From contig JAEUPP010000024.1 of NCBI GenBank assembly GCA_016790075.1, positions 124,001-188,000 on the forward strand: 64,000 bases of DNA, read 5' to 3'. The position numbers were made by a program, and so were the translations under genes. The notes beneath the pieces were generated by a model, which worked only from the letters and a program-made list of their open reading frames with translations, had not been told where the DNA came from and ran no database searches. Origin of the DNA: Rhodanobacteraceae bacterium. GTDB lineage: Bacteria > Pseudomonadota > Gammaproteobacteria > Xanthomonadales > Rhodanobacteraceae. Positions 45,754-56,178 of the stretch are shown piece after piece (the first letter of the stretch is position 1; each line of letters begins with the position of its first letter).

Positions 45754-47727
45754 TTACGGCGCCGCCTTGCTCGCGGCGCCTATGTTCGCCTCAAGGAACG
45801 CGAGCATGCGCGTATACATGTCCTCAACGTTTTTCTCGTCATAAAAGCCGTGCGCTTCCGTGCGCTGATACAGCCACTCGTGCTTCACGCCGCGCTGCTC
45901 CAACGCATTGTGCACACTTTCGCCGTGGACCGGCGGCACGCGCTTGTCCTGGCCTCCGACGATGAGCATCAGGTTGGCCTTGATCTTGTCGAGCTGGGTA
46001 ATCGGCGATTTCGCGGCGAGCTCGGCAACATCCTCGCCCATCGTGCGCTTGAGATAGTTCTCACCATAGGCCGAGTCCTGAATGTCGCCACGACTCAGCA
46101 TCAGGCGCAGGTCGTAGACCCCGGCGTTGCCAATCGCGCAGCGGTACAGATCCGGCTCCCGCACCGCCCCCATCAGCGCCGCATAGCCGCCATAGCTGCC
46201 ACCGTAGATGCAGATGCGCTTGGGGTCGGCAATGCCCTGCTCTATCGCCCACTTGGTTGCATCGGTCACGTCGTCCTGCATCACGCCGCCCCACTGCTTG
46301 TAGCCGGCCCGCACAAACCTGTCGCCATAGCCGCCGGAGCCGCGGAAATTGACCTGCAGCACTGCATAGCCGCGGCTCGCGAGCATCTGCACCTCGGCGT
46401 CATAGCCCCAGTAGTCGCGCACATCGAACGGTCCGCCGTGGACGAGGACAACCAGCGGCAGATTCTTGCCCTGCTCCTGGCCCAGTGGGCGGGTCAGATA
46501 ACCGTTCAGCTCCAGCCCATCACGCGACTTGAGCTTGATCGGCTCCATCGACGCCATCTGCTCGGGTTTGATCTTGTCGACACGCTTGAGCAACGACGAC
46601 AGCTTCTTGCTCTCGCGGTCAAACAGAAAGAACTCGCCCGGATTGACGTCGCTGTGCACCAGGACGATCGCGCGTTTGCCGTCCTTGCTGACCGAGGTTA
46701 CTTCAACCGTTTCGCCGGGGAACTGCTGCATCAGCGCCGTCATGGCTTCGATCATCGGCGTCTTCTTGTTGATGACACCAACGGCGGAGCGGCCCGGATA
46801 CGCGCGCACGCCAACGACCGTGGTGTCATCGAAATCCTTGATCAGCGCAGCCATCTCGACGTCCTTGGCCGACCAGATCGGTTTCAGCGTGCGGTCTTCG
46901 GACGACCAGGTGCACAGGCCGCCGACCTTGCCTTCCGGCTGGCATGACCAGTACACGGTCTTGTTATCGCGATCATAGGCCAGTGGTATCGCGCTGCCCG
47001 CAGCACTGCTGCCATCAAATACATTGACCCACTCATCCTCGCCCTTGCCGCGATACATCACCTGCGTGTGGTTGTTGATGTCGACGCCATAGGCGAAGTT
47101 CACATTCCCCGCGTGATCGGCCAGGAACCCCTGGGTCAGGCGCAGCGGCGAAACAAACAGCTTCTTCTTGGACCCGTCGGAAGTATCAAATTTATATACA
47201 ACGGGAGGAACTGGCTCAGCAGTGCTTTTCCACTCCCTTACATAGATCAGAATATTCTTGTCGTCATCACGCAGGTCATCGATAAGGTACCCACTCGCTC
47301 GTTCGGGTGTGACCGACTTGATATTCGATCCCACCGAATCCTTGCCGGCCCGATAGCCGAACAGGATATCGTTGCGGGTGCCGTCGGCGTTGACGAAATA
47401 GAGCTCGCCGTTGGAGACCGGCTGTTCAAGGCCGCCGATAGCCTCGCCAACCTTGTACATCAGGCGCTGCTTGCCGACCCAGGTGAACCACACGACTTCG
47501 TCCATGCGCGGGATAATGCGCGTGAGCTTCATGTCGCTCAGGTTGATGATCGCAATCGATCGGCGGTTGTCGACGACGGTGTCGGCGGCGATGTAGTCAC
47601 CATCCGGCGAAATCTTCACGCTGGAGTACTGCGTGTGGCGTGCGAAATCGGCGAGCGGAACTTCCGCGTGCGCGCCAGTGGCGCCCAGCAACAGAGCCAG
47701 GCCCGTGGCCAGGCGTTGGGTCAACAT
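45754..47727 (-). CDS. S9-family peptidase (prolyl oligopeptidase-like)
   Basis: 657-residue exported serine peptidase. The signal peptide is MLTQRLATGLALLLGATGAHA; the longer open frame upstream was discarded for this reason. A propeller domain follows (SVKISPDGDYIAADTVVDNR, VSKDGKRAIVLVHSD), then the hydrolase domain with LPLVVLVHGGPFDVRDYWGY, Ser511 in GGSYGGYAALMGA, the acid in GGQDKRVPPVHG and the histidine in EAHGFYDEKN. It is a second periplasmic oligopeptidase distinct from the one at 35984. No partner gene lies on the same strand nearby. Confidence 0.92.
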   Translation of the reverse strand: MLTQRLATGLALLLGATGAHAEVPLADFARHTQYSSVKISPDGDYIAADTVVDNRRSIAIINLSDMKLTRIIPRMDEVVWFTWVGKQRLMYKVGEAIGGLEQPVSNGELYFVNADGTRNDILFGYRAGKDSVGSNIKSVTPERASGYLIDDLRDDDKNILIYVREWKSTAEPVPPVVYKFDTSDGSKKKLFVSPLRLTQGFLADHAGNVNFAYGVDINNHTQVMYRGKGEDEWVNVFDGSSAAGSAIPLAYDRDNKTVYWSCQPEGKVGGLCTWSSEDRTLKPIWSAKDVEMAALIKDFDDTTVVGVRAYPGRSAVGVINKKTPMIEAMTALMQQFPGETVEVTSVSKDGKRAIVLVHSDVNPGEFFLFDRESKKLSSLLKRVDKIKPEQMASMEPIKLKSRDGLELNGYLTRPLGQEQGKNLPLVVLVHGGPFDVRDYWGYDAEVQMLASRGYAVLQVNFRGSGGYGDRFVRAGYKQWGGVMQDDVTDATKWAIEQGIADPKRICIYGGSYGGYAALMGAVREPDLYRCAIGNAGVYDLRLMLSRGDIQDSAYGENYLKRTMGEDVAELAAKSPITQLDKIKANLMLIVGGQDKRVPPVHGESVHNALEQRGVKHEWLYQRTEAHGFYDEKNVEDMYTRMLAFLEANIGAASKAAP

Positions 47728-47922
47728 AGCAATGCTCCTTTGACTCAGGTTTGGCAGCGGCCCCATGACCGCGCCGTTGTACGAAAACGCTGAACAAGCC
47801 CGGAGAAACCTCAGCCCACAGTCGTCAAGCGCCCGGGGCAACAAACCGCCATCAGACACAACATGGAGCAACAATCACCCTAGTCGCACGTCAAACACCG
47901 AGACAACGGACCGAAACGCAGC

Positions 47923-49356
47923 CTACCGGGCTGCTCGCCCATAGCGATCCTCCAGACGCACAATATCGTCCTCGCCGAAGTAATCGCCGCACTGCACTTC
48001 GATCAAGTGAATATCCTCTGCGGTGGGGTTTTCCAGCCGGTGCAGGGTGTCGATAGGGATATAAGTCGATTCGTTCGCATTGAGCACAAACTCACGCTCG
48101 CCGATACGCACCTTGGCCGTGCCCTTGACTACAGTCCAGTGCTCGCTGCGGCGGTGATGTTTCTGCAGGCTCAGCACATGGCCCGGCTTCACCACGAGGC
48201 GTTTGACCTTGCAGTCCGCCGCATCCTCCAGCACGGTGTAGCTGCCCCAGGGCCGATGCACGGTCTGATGGAAAGCCGCCGCCTCGTGCTTGTCGGCGCG
48301 CAGGCGATCAACGACGAGCTTGACCTGCTGGGCACGATCCTTGTCGGCGACAAGCACTGCATCGTCGGTATCGACGATGACCAGATCCTTGATGCCGACT
48401 GCAGCGACCATGCGCCGGTCGCTCTGTATGTAGCAATTGGAACTCTCGATCAGGATGGCCTGGCCACGCACGCGGTTGCCCTGCTCGTCCGACTCGGCTT
48501 CGAGCTCGCTGACCGCCTTCCACGAACCGATGTCGCTCCAGTCGAAGGTCGCCGGCACCACGGCACGACGGCCGGCCTGTTCCATCACGGCATAGTCGAT
48601 GGAAATGTCCGGCTGGGCGAGAAAGGCTTCGCGTGCGTACTCGACCGGGCTTTCGACGCTGATCGCGCTGGCCTGACAGGCCTCGGCCGCAGCCAGCACT
48701 TCCGGACAAGCCTGTGCCGCGGCGGCGAGCAACGCATCGGCACGAAAACAGAACATGCCTGAATTCCAGACGTGATCTCCCGCCGCGAGATAGGCCTCCG
48801 CCACGTCGCGCCTGGGTTTTTCCACAAAGGCAGCGACTTCGCAGCCTTCCCGGCCGGCAATGGCCTGGCCAAGGCGGATATAGCCAAACCCCGTCTCCGC
48901 ATGGGTGGGCACGATGCCGAAGGTCGCCAGCCAGCCATCCTCTGCCAGTTCGCGCGCACGCTGCACATCCGCGGCGAAACGGTCGAGCTCGCGGATCAGA
49001 TGATCGGCCGGCAGGATCAGCAGCACCGCATCCGGTGAAAGATGAGCAAGCGCGTACTGCGCCGCGAGCAGGATGGCCGGGGCCGTATTGCGTCCCGCGG
49101 GTTCGAGCAGGAAGGGCAGACGATCCAGCCGCGCATGCGGGTGCGTGGCGTATTCGTCGCGCGTCAGGAAGTAATAGTCACGCCCCGTCACCGTCAGCAC
49201 ATGGCCGTCGTCGGCCACGGCCAGTGCGCGGTCCAGTGTCTTGTACAGCAGCGACTCGCCATCGGCGAGGCGCATGAACGGCTTGGGATAGGCGCTGCGC
49301 GACACCGGCCACAGCCGCGTGCCGGCACCGCCGGAAAGGATTACGGGAATCAGCAT
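47923..49356 (-). CDS. xanB: Mannose-1-phosphate guanylyltransferase / mannose-6-phosphate isomerase
   Basis: 477-residue bifunctional enzyme making GDP-mannose. The nucleotidyltransferase domain opens with IPVILSGGAGTRLWPVSRSAYPK and carries FVEKP. The C-terminal cupin-type phosphomannose isomerase domain (about 350-477) shows HRPWGSYTVLED, KPGHVLSLQKHHRRSEHW and ESTYIPIDTLHRLENP. ATG 49356 restores the family start. It lies 47 bases downstream of rmlD, as in xanthomonad LPS/xanthan precursor clusters. Confidence 0.95.
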   Translation of the reverse strand: MLIPVILSGGAGTRLWPVSRSAYPKPFMRLADGESLLYKTLDRALAVADDGHVLTVTGRDYYFLTRDEYATHPHARLDRLPFLLEPAGRNTAPAILLAAQYALAHLSPDAVLLILPADHLIRELDRFAADVQRARELAEDGWLATFGIVPTHAETGFGYIRLGQAIAGREGCEVAAFVEKPRRDVAEAYLAAGDHVWNSGMFCFRADALLAAAAQACPEVLAAAEACQASAISVESPVEYAREAFLAQPDISIDYAVMEQAGRRAVVPATFDWSDIGSWKAVSELEAESDEQGNRVRGQAILIESSNCYIQSDRRMVAAVGIKDLVIVDTDDAVLVADKDRAQQVKLVVDRLRADKHEAAAFHQTVHRPWGSYTVLEDAADCKVKRLVVKPGHVLSLQKHHRRSEHWTVVKGTAKVRIGEREFVLNANESTYIPIDTLHRLENPTAEDIHLIEVQCGDYFGEDDIVRLEDRYGRAAR

Positions 49357-49403
49357 GAGCTTGGGTCCATCAAGACGAAAGACGCGCTGCCGCGCAAATA
49401 CCC

Positions 49404-50321
49404 TCAAACAAGTTCAGCGATGACCTCGCGCAGGCCTTGACGCCAATGCGGCAGCACCAGGTCGAAGGTGTCGCGGAGTCTGCGTGTATCGAGCACGGAG
49501 TAGCCCGGACGGCGCGCCTTGGTCGGGTAGTCTGCTGTGGCAATCGCCGCCACCTCAGGCATGCGCTCGATCAGGCCGGCTGCTTTGGCCTGCGCGAAGA
49601 TTTCGCAGGCAAATTCATGCCAGCTGCATTCGCCGGCGCTGACCAGGTGATAGTGGCCGGACCGCGCCCGGCGCGCTTCGCCCGGCAGCGGCAGCCAGCG
49701 CGCGAGCACACAGGCAGTGACCTGGGCGATCAGCCATGCCGGCGTCGGTGCGCCACGCTGGTCGGCAACAACGCTGAGCCGGTCGCGCTCGCGCGCCAGC
49801 CGCAGCATGGTGCGCAGGAAATTACTGCCACGCGCGGCATAGACCCAGGCAGTACGGAAATTCAGATACTCCGCACCGCTGGCGGCCAGGGTCTGTTCGC
49901 CCGCGAGCTTGGAACGGCCGTAGGCACCCAGGGGTGCGGTCGCATCGTCCTCGCGATAAGGCCGTTCGCCCTGGCCGTCGAACACGTAGTCGGTGGAGAA
50001 ATGCACGACCGCCGCCGCATGTGCGGCAGCCCAGGCACCGAGCAAGCCGGGTGCATCGCCATTGGCCTGCCGGGCGAGCACTTCTTCGTCCTCGGCGCGG
50101 TCAACCGCGGTGTGCGCCGCGGCATTGACGATGAGTTGCGGCGCGACCCGGTCGCAGAGCGCGCGCAGCGACTCCGCATCATGGAAATCGACCTGTTCGC
50201 AGGATTGCGCCGCCGGCAGCAGGCCGCTGCGCGTGGCCGGGACGACCTCGCCCAGAGGCGCAAGGCTGCGCTGCAGTTCGAAGCCAACCTGGCCGTTGGC
50301 GCCCAGAAGCAGGATTTTCAT
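49404..50321 (-). CDS. rfbD: dTDP-4-dehydrorhamnose reductase
   Basis: 305-residue short-chain-dehydrogenase-type enzyme (RmlD), the last step to dTDP-L-rhamnose. The NAD(P)-binding start is MKILLLGANGQVGFELQR, the active-site region is YGRSKLAGEQ, and FSTDYVFDGQGERPY is family-typical. The start at 50321 was taken because it supplies the Rossmann start. Order rmlB-A-C-D on the reverse strand with short gaps indicates one operon. Confidence 0.95.
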   Translation of the reverse strand: MKILLLGANGQVGFELQRSLAPLGEVVPATRSGLLPAAQSCEQVDFHDAESLRALCDRVAPQLIVNAAAHTAVDRAEDEEVLARQANGDAPGLLGAWAAAHAAAVVHFSTDYVFDGQGERPYREDDATAPLGAYGRSKLAGEQTLAASGAEYLNFRTAWVYAARGSNFLRTMLRLARERDRLSVVADQRGAPTPAWLIAQVTACVLARWLPLPGEARRARSGHYHLVSAGECSWHEFACEIFAQAKAAGLIERMPEVAAIATADYPTKARRPGYSVLDTRRLRDTFDLVLPHWRQGLREVIAELV

Positions 50322-50376
50322 CGGATCAACCAAGCCGGAGTTGCGGGAAGTCGGGAAAACAAGGCGCCATGCCGCA

Positions 50377-50937
50377 TCAGCCGCCGGTGTAGAGCGGCAG
50401 GCGGTCCTCTGCAATGTCCGCAAGGAACGGCGCCTTCTCGTCCTTGGCCGACAGCAGCGGCGCGCTGACCGGCCAGTCGATGGCAATGGCCGCATCGTTC
50501 CAGCGCACGCCGGCATCGGCCTTGGCGTCGTAAACGTTGGTGCACTGGTAAACGAAGGTCGCAAATTCAGACAGCACCACGAAACCGTGGGCAAAACCTT
50601 CCGGCACCCAGAAATGGCGATGGTTGTCGGCACTCAACATGACGCCGGCATAACGACCGAAAGTCGGTGAGCCGCGGCGGATGTCGACAGCGACGTCATA
50701 GACCTCGCCTTCCAGCACGCTTACGAGCTTGCCCTGCGGATTGGGCCACTGGTAGTGCAGCCCGCGCAGCACGCCGCAGGCCGAGCGCGAGACATTGGAC
50801 TGCACAAAGCGCAGGTCAAGCCCAGCCTGTTTGAATTTTTCCGCATTGTAGCTTTCGTAAAAAAATCCGCGCGAATCACCGAACACATCCGGCTCCAGGA
50901 CGACGCAACCCGGCAAGCGTGTTTCGACCACCTTCAC
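50377..50937 (-). CDS. rfbC: dTDP-4-dehydrorhamnose 3,5-epimerase
   Basis: 186-residue cupin-fold epimerase (RmlC). The catalytic histidine lies in [18 protein letters not shown], and [14 protein letters not shown] and [20 protein letters not shown] complete the family pattern. Its start overlaps the stop of rfbA by four bases, indicating translational coupling. Confidence 0.96.
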   Translation of the reverse strand: MKVVETRLPGCVVLEPDVFGDSRGFFYESYNAEKFKQAGLDLRFVQSNVSRSACGVLRGLHYQWPNPQGKLVSVLEGEVYDVAVDIRRGSPTFGRYAGVMLSADNHRHFWVPEGFAHGFVVLSEFATFVYQCTNVYDAKADAGVRWNDAAIAIDWPVSAPLLSAKDEKAPFLADIAEDRLPLYTGG

Positions 50938-51821
50938 TGGGCCACCCCGTGTTCGGCAATCTGCAGCAGGTAGCGGCCGTAGCCGTTCTTGGCCAGCGGC
51001 CGCGCCAGCGCGCGCAGCTGATCAGAGTCGATCCAGCCATGATGGAACGCGATTTCCTCAGGACAGCAGACCTTGAGGCCCTGGCGATTTTCTATGGTCT
51101 CGATGTAGTTCGACGCTTCGACCAGTGAGTCGTGCGTGCCGGTGTCGAGCCAGGCATAACCGCGGCCCAGTTTTTCCAGCATCAGTGAACCGTCGTCGAG
51201 ATAGCAGCGGTTCAAATCCGTGATTTCGAGCTCGCCGCGTGCGGAGGGCTTGAGCTTGCGCGCGTAATCGACGGCACGGCCGTCGTAGAAATACAGACCG
51301 GTCACGGCGTAGTTCGACTTCGGCGCGACAGGTTTTTCTTCCAGCCCGACGACACGGCCCGAGGTGTCGAACTCGGCCACGCCATAACGTTCCGGATCGT
51401 GCACGTAGTAGCCGAACACCGTTGCGCCTTCGCTGCGCGCCGCTGCGCGCCGCAGCACGTCAGTGAATCCGTGGCCGTAGAAGATGTTGTCGCCAAGGAT
51501 CAGGCAGGACGGATCGGTGCCGACAAAGTCCGCACCGATCAGATAGGCCTGGGCGAGCCCATCGGGCGAGGGTTGCGCGGCGTAGCTGATCGACAGGCCC
51601 CACTGCGAGCCATCGCCGAGCAATTGCCGGAACAGCGCCTGCTCGTGCGGCGTGTTGATGATCAGCACTTCGCGTATGCCCGCAAGCATGAGCACGCTCA
51701 GCGGGTAGTAGATCATGGGCTTGTCGTAGACCGGCAGCAGCTGCTTGCTGACGACCTGGGTCAGCGGATATAGCCGCGTGCCGGAACCACCGGCGAGGAT
51801 GATGCCTTTCTTCGTCGTCAC
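50934..51821 (-). CDS. rfbA: Glucose-1-phosphate thymidylyltransferase
   Basis: 295-residue RmlA enzyme forming dTDP-glucose. The start [19 protein letters not shown] and the tract [16 protein letters not shown] are diagnostic; the dTDP-site region [14 protein letters not shown] and [13 protein letters not shown] follow. The open frame begins at TTG 51851, but GTG 51821 is preferred because it is preceded by an aggata-type ribosome site at proper distance and yields the normal family N-terminus. Confidence 0.95.
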   Translation of the reverse strand: MTTKKGIILAGGSGTRLYPLTQVVSKQLLPVYDKPMIYYPLSVLMLAGIREVLIINTPHEQALFRQLLGDGSQWGLSISYAAQPSPDGLAQAYLIGADFVGTDPSCLILGDNIFYGHGFTDVLRRAAARSEGATVFGYYVHDPERYGVAEFDTSGRVVGLEEKPVAPKSNYAVTGLYFYDGRAVDYARKLKPSARGELEITDLNRCYLDDGSLMLEKLGRGYAWLDTGTHDSLVEASNYIETIENRQGLKVCCPEEIAFHHGWIDSDQLRALARPLAKNGYGRYLLQIAEHGVAQ

Positions 51822-51874
51822 GTCGAATATCCTGCGTTGCGAGGGCCGCAAAAAAACATACTGATTCGGTACAC

Positions 51875-52930
51875 TCAGGCGCCGCCCAGGCGCTCCATGC
51901 GGTAACTGCCGTCAAGCACGCGCCCACACCAGGCCTGATTGTCGAGATACCAGTCGACCGTGCGCGCGATACCGCTTTCAAAGGACTCCTGCGGCGCCCA
52001 GCCCAGCTCGCGCTGCAGCTTGCTGGAATCGATCGCGTAGCGGCGGTCGTGGCCAGGCCGGTCCTTGACGTAGGTGATGAGACTCTCGCGGCGCTTGCCG
52101 TCGCCCAGCGGCCGACGCTGATCCAATAATCCACAGATGGTTTTTACCACATGGATATTTTCCCGCTCGGCATCGCCGCCGACGTTGTAGACCTCGCCGG
52201 TGCGACCGGCTTCCAGCACGCGCTGGATCGCCCGGCAGTGGTCGCGCACATAGAGCCAGTCGCGCACGTTGCGGCCATCTCCGTAGACCGGTAGCGGCTG
52301 ACCTGCGAGTGCTTTCTGGATCATCAGCGGAATCAGTTTTTCCGGGAACTGGTAAGGCCCGTAATTGTTCGAGCAGTTCGTCGTCAGCGTCGGCAGGCCG
52401 TAAGTGTGATGGAACGCGCGCACGAGATGGTCCGAGGCTGCCTTGGAAGCCGAATACGGCGAATTGGGCGCATAGGCCGTCTCTTCAGTGAACTTGCCTA
52501 CCGGCCCCAGCGAACCGTAGACCTCGTCGGTGGAGACATGCAGAAAGCGGAATCCATCCTGGCGTTCCAGCGGCAGGCTGCGCCAGTAACCCAGCGCACG
52601 CTCCAACAGATTCAAGGTGCCGACCACGTTGGTCTGTACGAACTCAGCCGGGCCGTCGATGGAGCGGTCGACATGTGATTCCGCGGCGAAATTGACGATG
52701 GCATCGGGCCGGTGCTCGGCCAGCAGATGTTCAATCTGCCCGCGGTCGCCGATATCACCCTGCACGAACACATGATCGGGATTGCCCCTGAGCTCAGCCA
52801 GCGTATCGAGATTGCCGGCATAGGTCAGCTTGTCGAGATTGATCACGCGGAAACCGCCCTGGCCCAGCAGATCCAGTACGAAGTTACCGCCGATAAAGCC
52901 GGCACCACCAGTCACAAGCACGGTTTTCAT
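51875..52930 (-). CDS. rfbB: dTDP-glucose 4,6-dehydratase
   Basis: 351-residue extended SDR enzyme (RmlB). The NAD-binding [15 protein letters not shown], the catalytic region [12 protein letters not shown] and the YxxxK pair in [14 protein letters not shown] are all present, as is [13 protein letters not shown]. It is the first gene of the rmlBACD-xanB cluster. The 53-base gap to rfbA is AT-rich. Confidence 0.97.
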   Translation of the reverse strand: MKTVLVTGGAGFIGGNFVLDLLGQGGFRVINLDKLTYAGNLDTLAELRGNPDHVFVQGDIGDRGQIEHLLAEHRPDAIVNFAAESHVDRSIDGPAEFVQTNVVGTLNLLERALGYWRSLPLERQDGFRFLHVSTDEVYGSLGPVGKFTEETAYAPNSPYSASKAASDHLVRAFHHTYGLPTLTTNCSNNYGPYQFPEKLIPLMIQKALAGQPLPVYGDGRNVRDWLYVRDHCRAIQRVLEAGRTGEVYNVGGDAERENIHVVKTICGLLDQRRPLGDGKRRESLITYVKDRPGHDRRYAIDSSKLQRELGWAPQESFESGIARTVDWYLDNQAWCGRVLDGSYRMERLGGA

Positions 52931-53171
52931 GCGTCAGGGTCGCTCCACAAAAAGGGACGCAGAGCCGCCGGACAGCGGCCGCAAAGCCGCAGAGGGTACC
53001 AGAAGGCCATTCCAGGCGTGCCAGCGCACTTCCGCTTGGCGGAAAACGAGAACCTGCGCCAGACACCCAGGCCGGGCCAGGCGCCGGCCCGAACCCATCG
53101 CTGCTGCCGCCTGAGGGATAACCCCCAGCCTTGCCTTGACGCTGCAGCGCGACCTGGCCGCTAATGCGCCC

Positions 53172-54446
53172 ATGAGCCCCGCGCAGAATTCCAGTAGCCG
53201 GTCCAGGATTTGGCAACTCCGCCTCCCCCGCTCCATGCCCGCGGGACTAGGAATTGCGCTGACCATGATCGCGAGCGCTGCCGGCGCGACCGAGCTGGAC
53301 CTGATCATTCCGCCCAGCCTGTCCGGTGGCGACGAGGCCGCCTACTCCGTAGCCATCGACGGTCAGCGTGTTGCTGTCGGCCTGCCGGGAGCCGGCGACG
53401 GCAGTGGCGCAGTCGTCATTTTCAACTGCAGCGCCACCGGCTGTGTGCAGGAGCAGCGGCTGGAACTCTCCCCGGCCCGCAGCGGCGCGGCCTTCGGCAG
53501 CAGCCTGGCAATCGGCGGTGATGTGTTGGCCGCAGGCCTGCCACAGCGCGACGGCGGCGCCGTGCGGCTGTATCGCCGCAGCGGCGGCGGCACCTGGTCA
53601 CTGGAGCGCGAATTCGCATCGGCGACAACGGGGGACAAGTTCGGCCTGGCCATCGCCCTGGGGTCGGGCTATGTGGCGGTTGCCGCACCCGAATCCGGCG
53701 GCGGCAACGGCCGCGTGGAACTGTATGCGGACAGTGGCGGCAGCTGGTCGCATGCACAGACACTGACGGCACCGGCCAACGGCGGCAGATTCGGCCAAGC
53801 CCTGGCCCTGAACGGCGCTACGCTGCTGGTCGGTGCGCCGTTTCTGGCTGGCGCAACACCAGGCAGCTACGCCCGCGGAAGTAGCTATGCCTACACCCTG
53901 TCCACGGGCACCTGGTCCCTGCAGGCAACGTTGCAGGCAAACGCCGCAGCCGATGGTGACCTGTTCGGCTATTCCGTTGCACTGGATGGCGATATCGCGG
54001 TTATCGGCGCCCCGCGCCGCGCCGCAACCCAAGGCCGTGGCTTCGTGTTTCAGCGCAGTGCGGCGGTATGGACACAACAGGCGGAGCTGAGCGCCGGTCG
54101 CAGCTTGCCGGGCGACTATATGGGCTGGTCCGCGGCGATCAGCGGCAGCCGCGCCGGACTTGGTGCCCCGTTCGCCAGCGAAGATCCCGGAGAAAATTGC
54201 GGCCGGTTGCAACTGTTCGACGGCCCCGGCACCTGGCGCGAAAACTCGCTGGGTGAAGTAGCCCGCCCCCAGGCCGGCGAGCTGAGCGGCTGGGCCGTAG
54301 CTGTCTCAGGCGAGCGCTGGCTGGCCGGTGCGCCCGGACGCAGCATAGGCCTGCTGCCGCACTACGGCGCGGTCTATCGCTTCGACCCGGACCAGCGCCT
54401 GTTTGCCGATGGGTTTGAAACGCCGGAGAGCCCCTGCGCGCCATAG
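53172..54446 (+). CDS. Secreted FG-GAP repeat protein
   Basis: 424-residue exported protein. An extended signal peptide (hydrophobic PAGLGIALTMIASAAG) precedes repeated FG-GAP units of about 50 residues, such as GAAFGSSLAIGGDVLAAGLP, DKFGLAIALGSGYVAVAAPE and DLFGYSVALDGDIAVIGAP. These would fold into a beta-propeller with integrin-like blades. It ends in DQRLFADGFETPESPCAP, the shared tail seen also at 4380 and 32626. An internal ATG at 53235 is a possible alternative start. The function is unknown; the context between rml and RHS genes does not help. Confidence 0.78.
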   Translation: MSPAQNSSSRSRIWQLRLPRSMPAGLGIALTMIASAAGATELDLIIPPSLSGGDEAAYSVAIDGQRVAVGLPGAGDGSGAVVIFNCSATGCVQEQRLELSPARSGAAFGSSLAIGGDVLAAGLPQRDGGAVRLYRRSGGGTWSLEREFASATTGDKFGLAIALGSGYVAVAAPESGGGNGRVELYADSGGSWSHAQTLTAPANGGRFGQALALNGATLLVGAPFLAGATPGSYARGSSYAYTLSTGTWSLQATLQANAAADGDLFGYSVALDGDIAVIGAPRRAATQGRGFVFQRSAAVWTQQAELSAGRSLPGDYMGWSAAISGSRAGLGAPFASEDPGENCGRLQLFDGPGTWRENSLGEVARPQAGELSGWAVAVSGERWLAGAPGRSIGLLPHYGAVYRFDPDQRLFADGFETPESPCAP

Positions 54447-54664
54447 GCCGCTGAACCAAGGTCCCAGCCCCGACGAGTTTCCGTCAGCCGTTGTGCTGTC
54501 TGCTCAGTGGCATCGGTCCAAGGCAACGCCAGCGCGACCGGTTGAAAAGGCCCCACACAGCGAAACCGTTGACGCCCCGCCAGCGGGTGTGCTGGCATCG
54601 CGTGGCCCGCGTCCCAGCGGCTGCTTTTTCTCTTTGTCCAGTCCTTCATCCGAGGTTGTTCACG

Positions 54665-55949
54665 GTGCGTTTTTTCGCCGCAATGGCGGCGGCTGGCCTG
54701 GTGCTGTTGCCGCCCGTGGTATCCGCGCGCTGCGGCGTGGCGGCGTGGCGGCGTGGCGGCGAATGAATCATCGGTCTATGGATACCTGAGCTGGTCGGGT
54801 TCGCGCTGTACCACACTGGAAGAAGTCGAGGCGGAGCTGCGCGGTTCGCTGATGCCGCAGGCGGTGGCGGCTACCGGCAGTGCAACCCGCAGCTACGATG
54901 CCAACGGCAATACCACCGCCAGCACGGCAACCAGCGCCTATCCGCTGATCTATGATGACGCCAACCGCCTGAGCCAGGTATCCGCCGATGGCCTGGGCAG
55001 CCGCTCCGACTACCGCTATACCTATAACGGGCTGGGCCAGCGCACGGCCAAGTCCAGCCCCACGGCCGAAACCGAAACGCTCTACGACGAAGCCGGCCTG
55101 CGCCTGAGTGATAGCCACTGGACCCTGGACTGTGGCAGCAGCGAATCGCTGACGGCAGGCGGATCCAATGCGGCCAATGCATCAAATGCAACACGTGGAT
55201 CAATAGCAACCAGCCCCTGCATCCGCCTGGCCAACGCCCGCACCGACTATATCTACCTCGACGGCCTGCCCATCGCCGTCGCCCGCTACGCCGCGGGCAG
55301 CAGCACGGCACAACTGAGTTATCTGGAAACCAACCACCTCGGCACTCCACGTATCGCCGTCGATGCCAGCACCCAGGCCATCCAATGGCGCTGGGACCTG
55401 CTGACCGCCAGCTCCGGCGACCACCTCGCCACTGTCCTGCCCGGTGGATTCCCCCTCGACCTGCGTTATCCGAGACAGTATTTCGATGCGGAGACGGGGT
55501 TGCATTACAACTACTTCCGCGATTACGACCCAGCCGTTGGACGGTATGTTGAGAGTGATCCGATTGGGTTGGCTGGTGGAAGCAACGTTTATTCCTACGT
55601 AGGCAGTGCACCATTACAGGTAGTCGACACACTCGGACTCCAGTCAAATGGCCTTGGATGCCTTGCGCTTGGCACCGCAGGTGCGGTTGTCGGAGGATTG
55701 GCATGTTCTCCAACTGGCCCATTTGCTGTTGCACGTGCGACGGGCGAAGGTGTCTTGGCTGGAGGGCTGATAGGGTGCGGCGCTGGGCTGTTAGTGCCTC
55801 AGCCGGCGGAGCCGACTTTTCCTGAGATTGCTGAATCCACTCCTGTGAAACCCTGGGAGTTGCCATATCTCGAGAAGAGAGCATATTCGAGGTTTTGCGT
55901 CGGAGAAGAAGACCCGTGCAGTCAACTGAAGGCAGCAATAAACACTTAA
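54665..55949 (+). pseudogene. Shortened RHS protein with frame-broken signal peptide
   Basis: A GTG at 54665 opens a signal peptide (RFFAAMAAAGLVLLPPVVSA), but the frame ends shortly after an 8-base tandem repeat (54732-54761). The continuation is in another frame (54753-55949): ANESSVYGYLSWSGSRCT, an RHS-type N-terminal element, joined directly to the last YD repeats. After these comes the RHS core (NHLGTPRIAVDAS, FDAETGLHYNYFRDYDPAVG, RYVESDPIGLAGGSNVYSYV). About 400 residues remain where RHS proteins usually have 1000-1500, so most repeats are deleted. A tip of about 105 residues follows DTLGL, with glycine-rich segments and no known toxin motif. One copy or four copies of the repeat would restore the frame. 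Confidence 0.7.
54732..54761. repeat. 8-bp tandem repeat, 3.75 copies
   Basis: The unit gcggcgtg occurs three times in a row and is followed by gcggcg. It lies at the junction between the signal peptide and the mature part of the RHS protein. Because 8 is not a multiple of 3, each unit gained or lost by slippage changes the reading frame. Confidence 0.85.
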
Positions 55950-55965
55950 ATTTTTGACTAAAGTT

Positions 55966-56178
55966 TAAAAAATTAGAAATATTATTTCCGACCCAAAGAG
56001 GCTCTATGATGCTCCGGGAAGGCCAGTGCGGGTGACGCTCGGAAATGACCTGTCAGGGCGGATCGCCAATATTGCTGCGATGATCTCTCTTGCTAGAAAA
56101 ATCGGCTGCGATGTTTCTGAAGAAGCAGCGGCCGCAGCATTGCTGTATGTTCCACAGCTCCCTTTGAGGTACATATAG
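55966..56178 (+). pseudogene. Start-less coding fragment behind the RHS gene
   Basis: After the stop at 55966-55968 an open frame reads SDPKRLYDAPGRPVRVTLGN and SGRIANIAAMISLARKIGCD, then VSEEAAAALLYVPQLPLRYI, ending at 56178. No ATG lies near its beginning; only internal GTG codons could start it. Its stop (TAG) shares a base with the GTG of the next ORF. Orphan tip fragments left behind RHS genes look like this, but no toxin or immunity family was recognised. Confidence 0.5.

Noticed and set aside
45625-46947. 440-codon frame antisense to the second S9 peptidase
   Set aside because: Shadow of a certain gene; histidine/arginine-rich composition typical of such shadows.
54491-54766. 91-codon ORF over the RHS signal peptide as an independent gene
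   Set aside because: Only its last part (from GTG 54665) makes sense, as the signal peptide of the RHS protein; the rest is intergenic.
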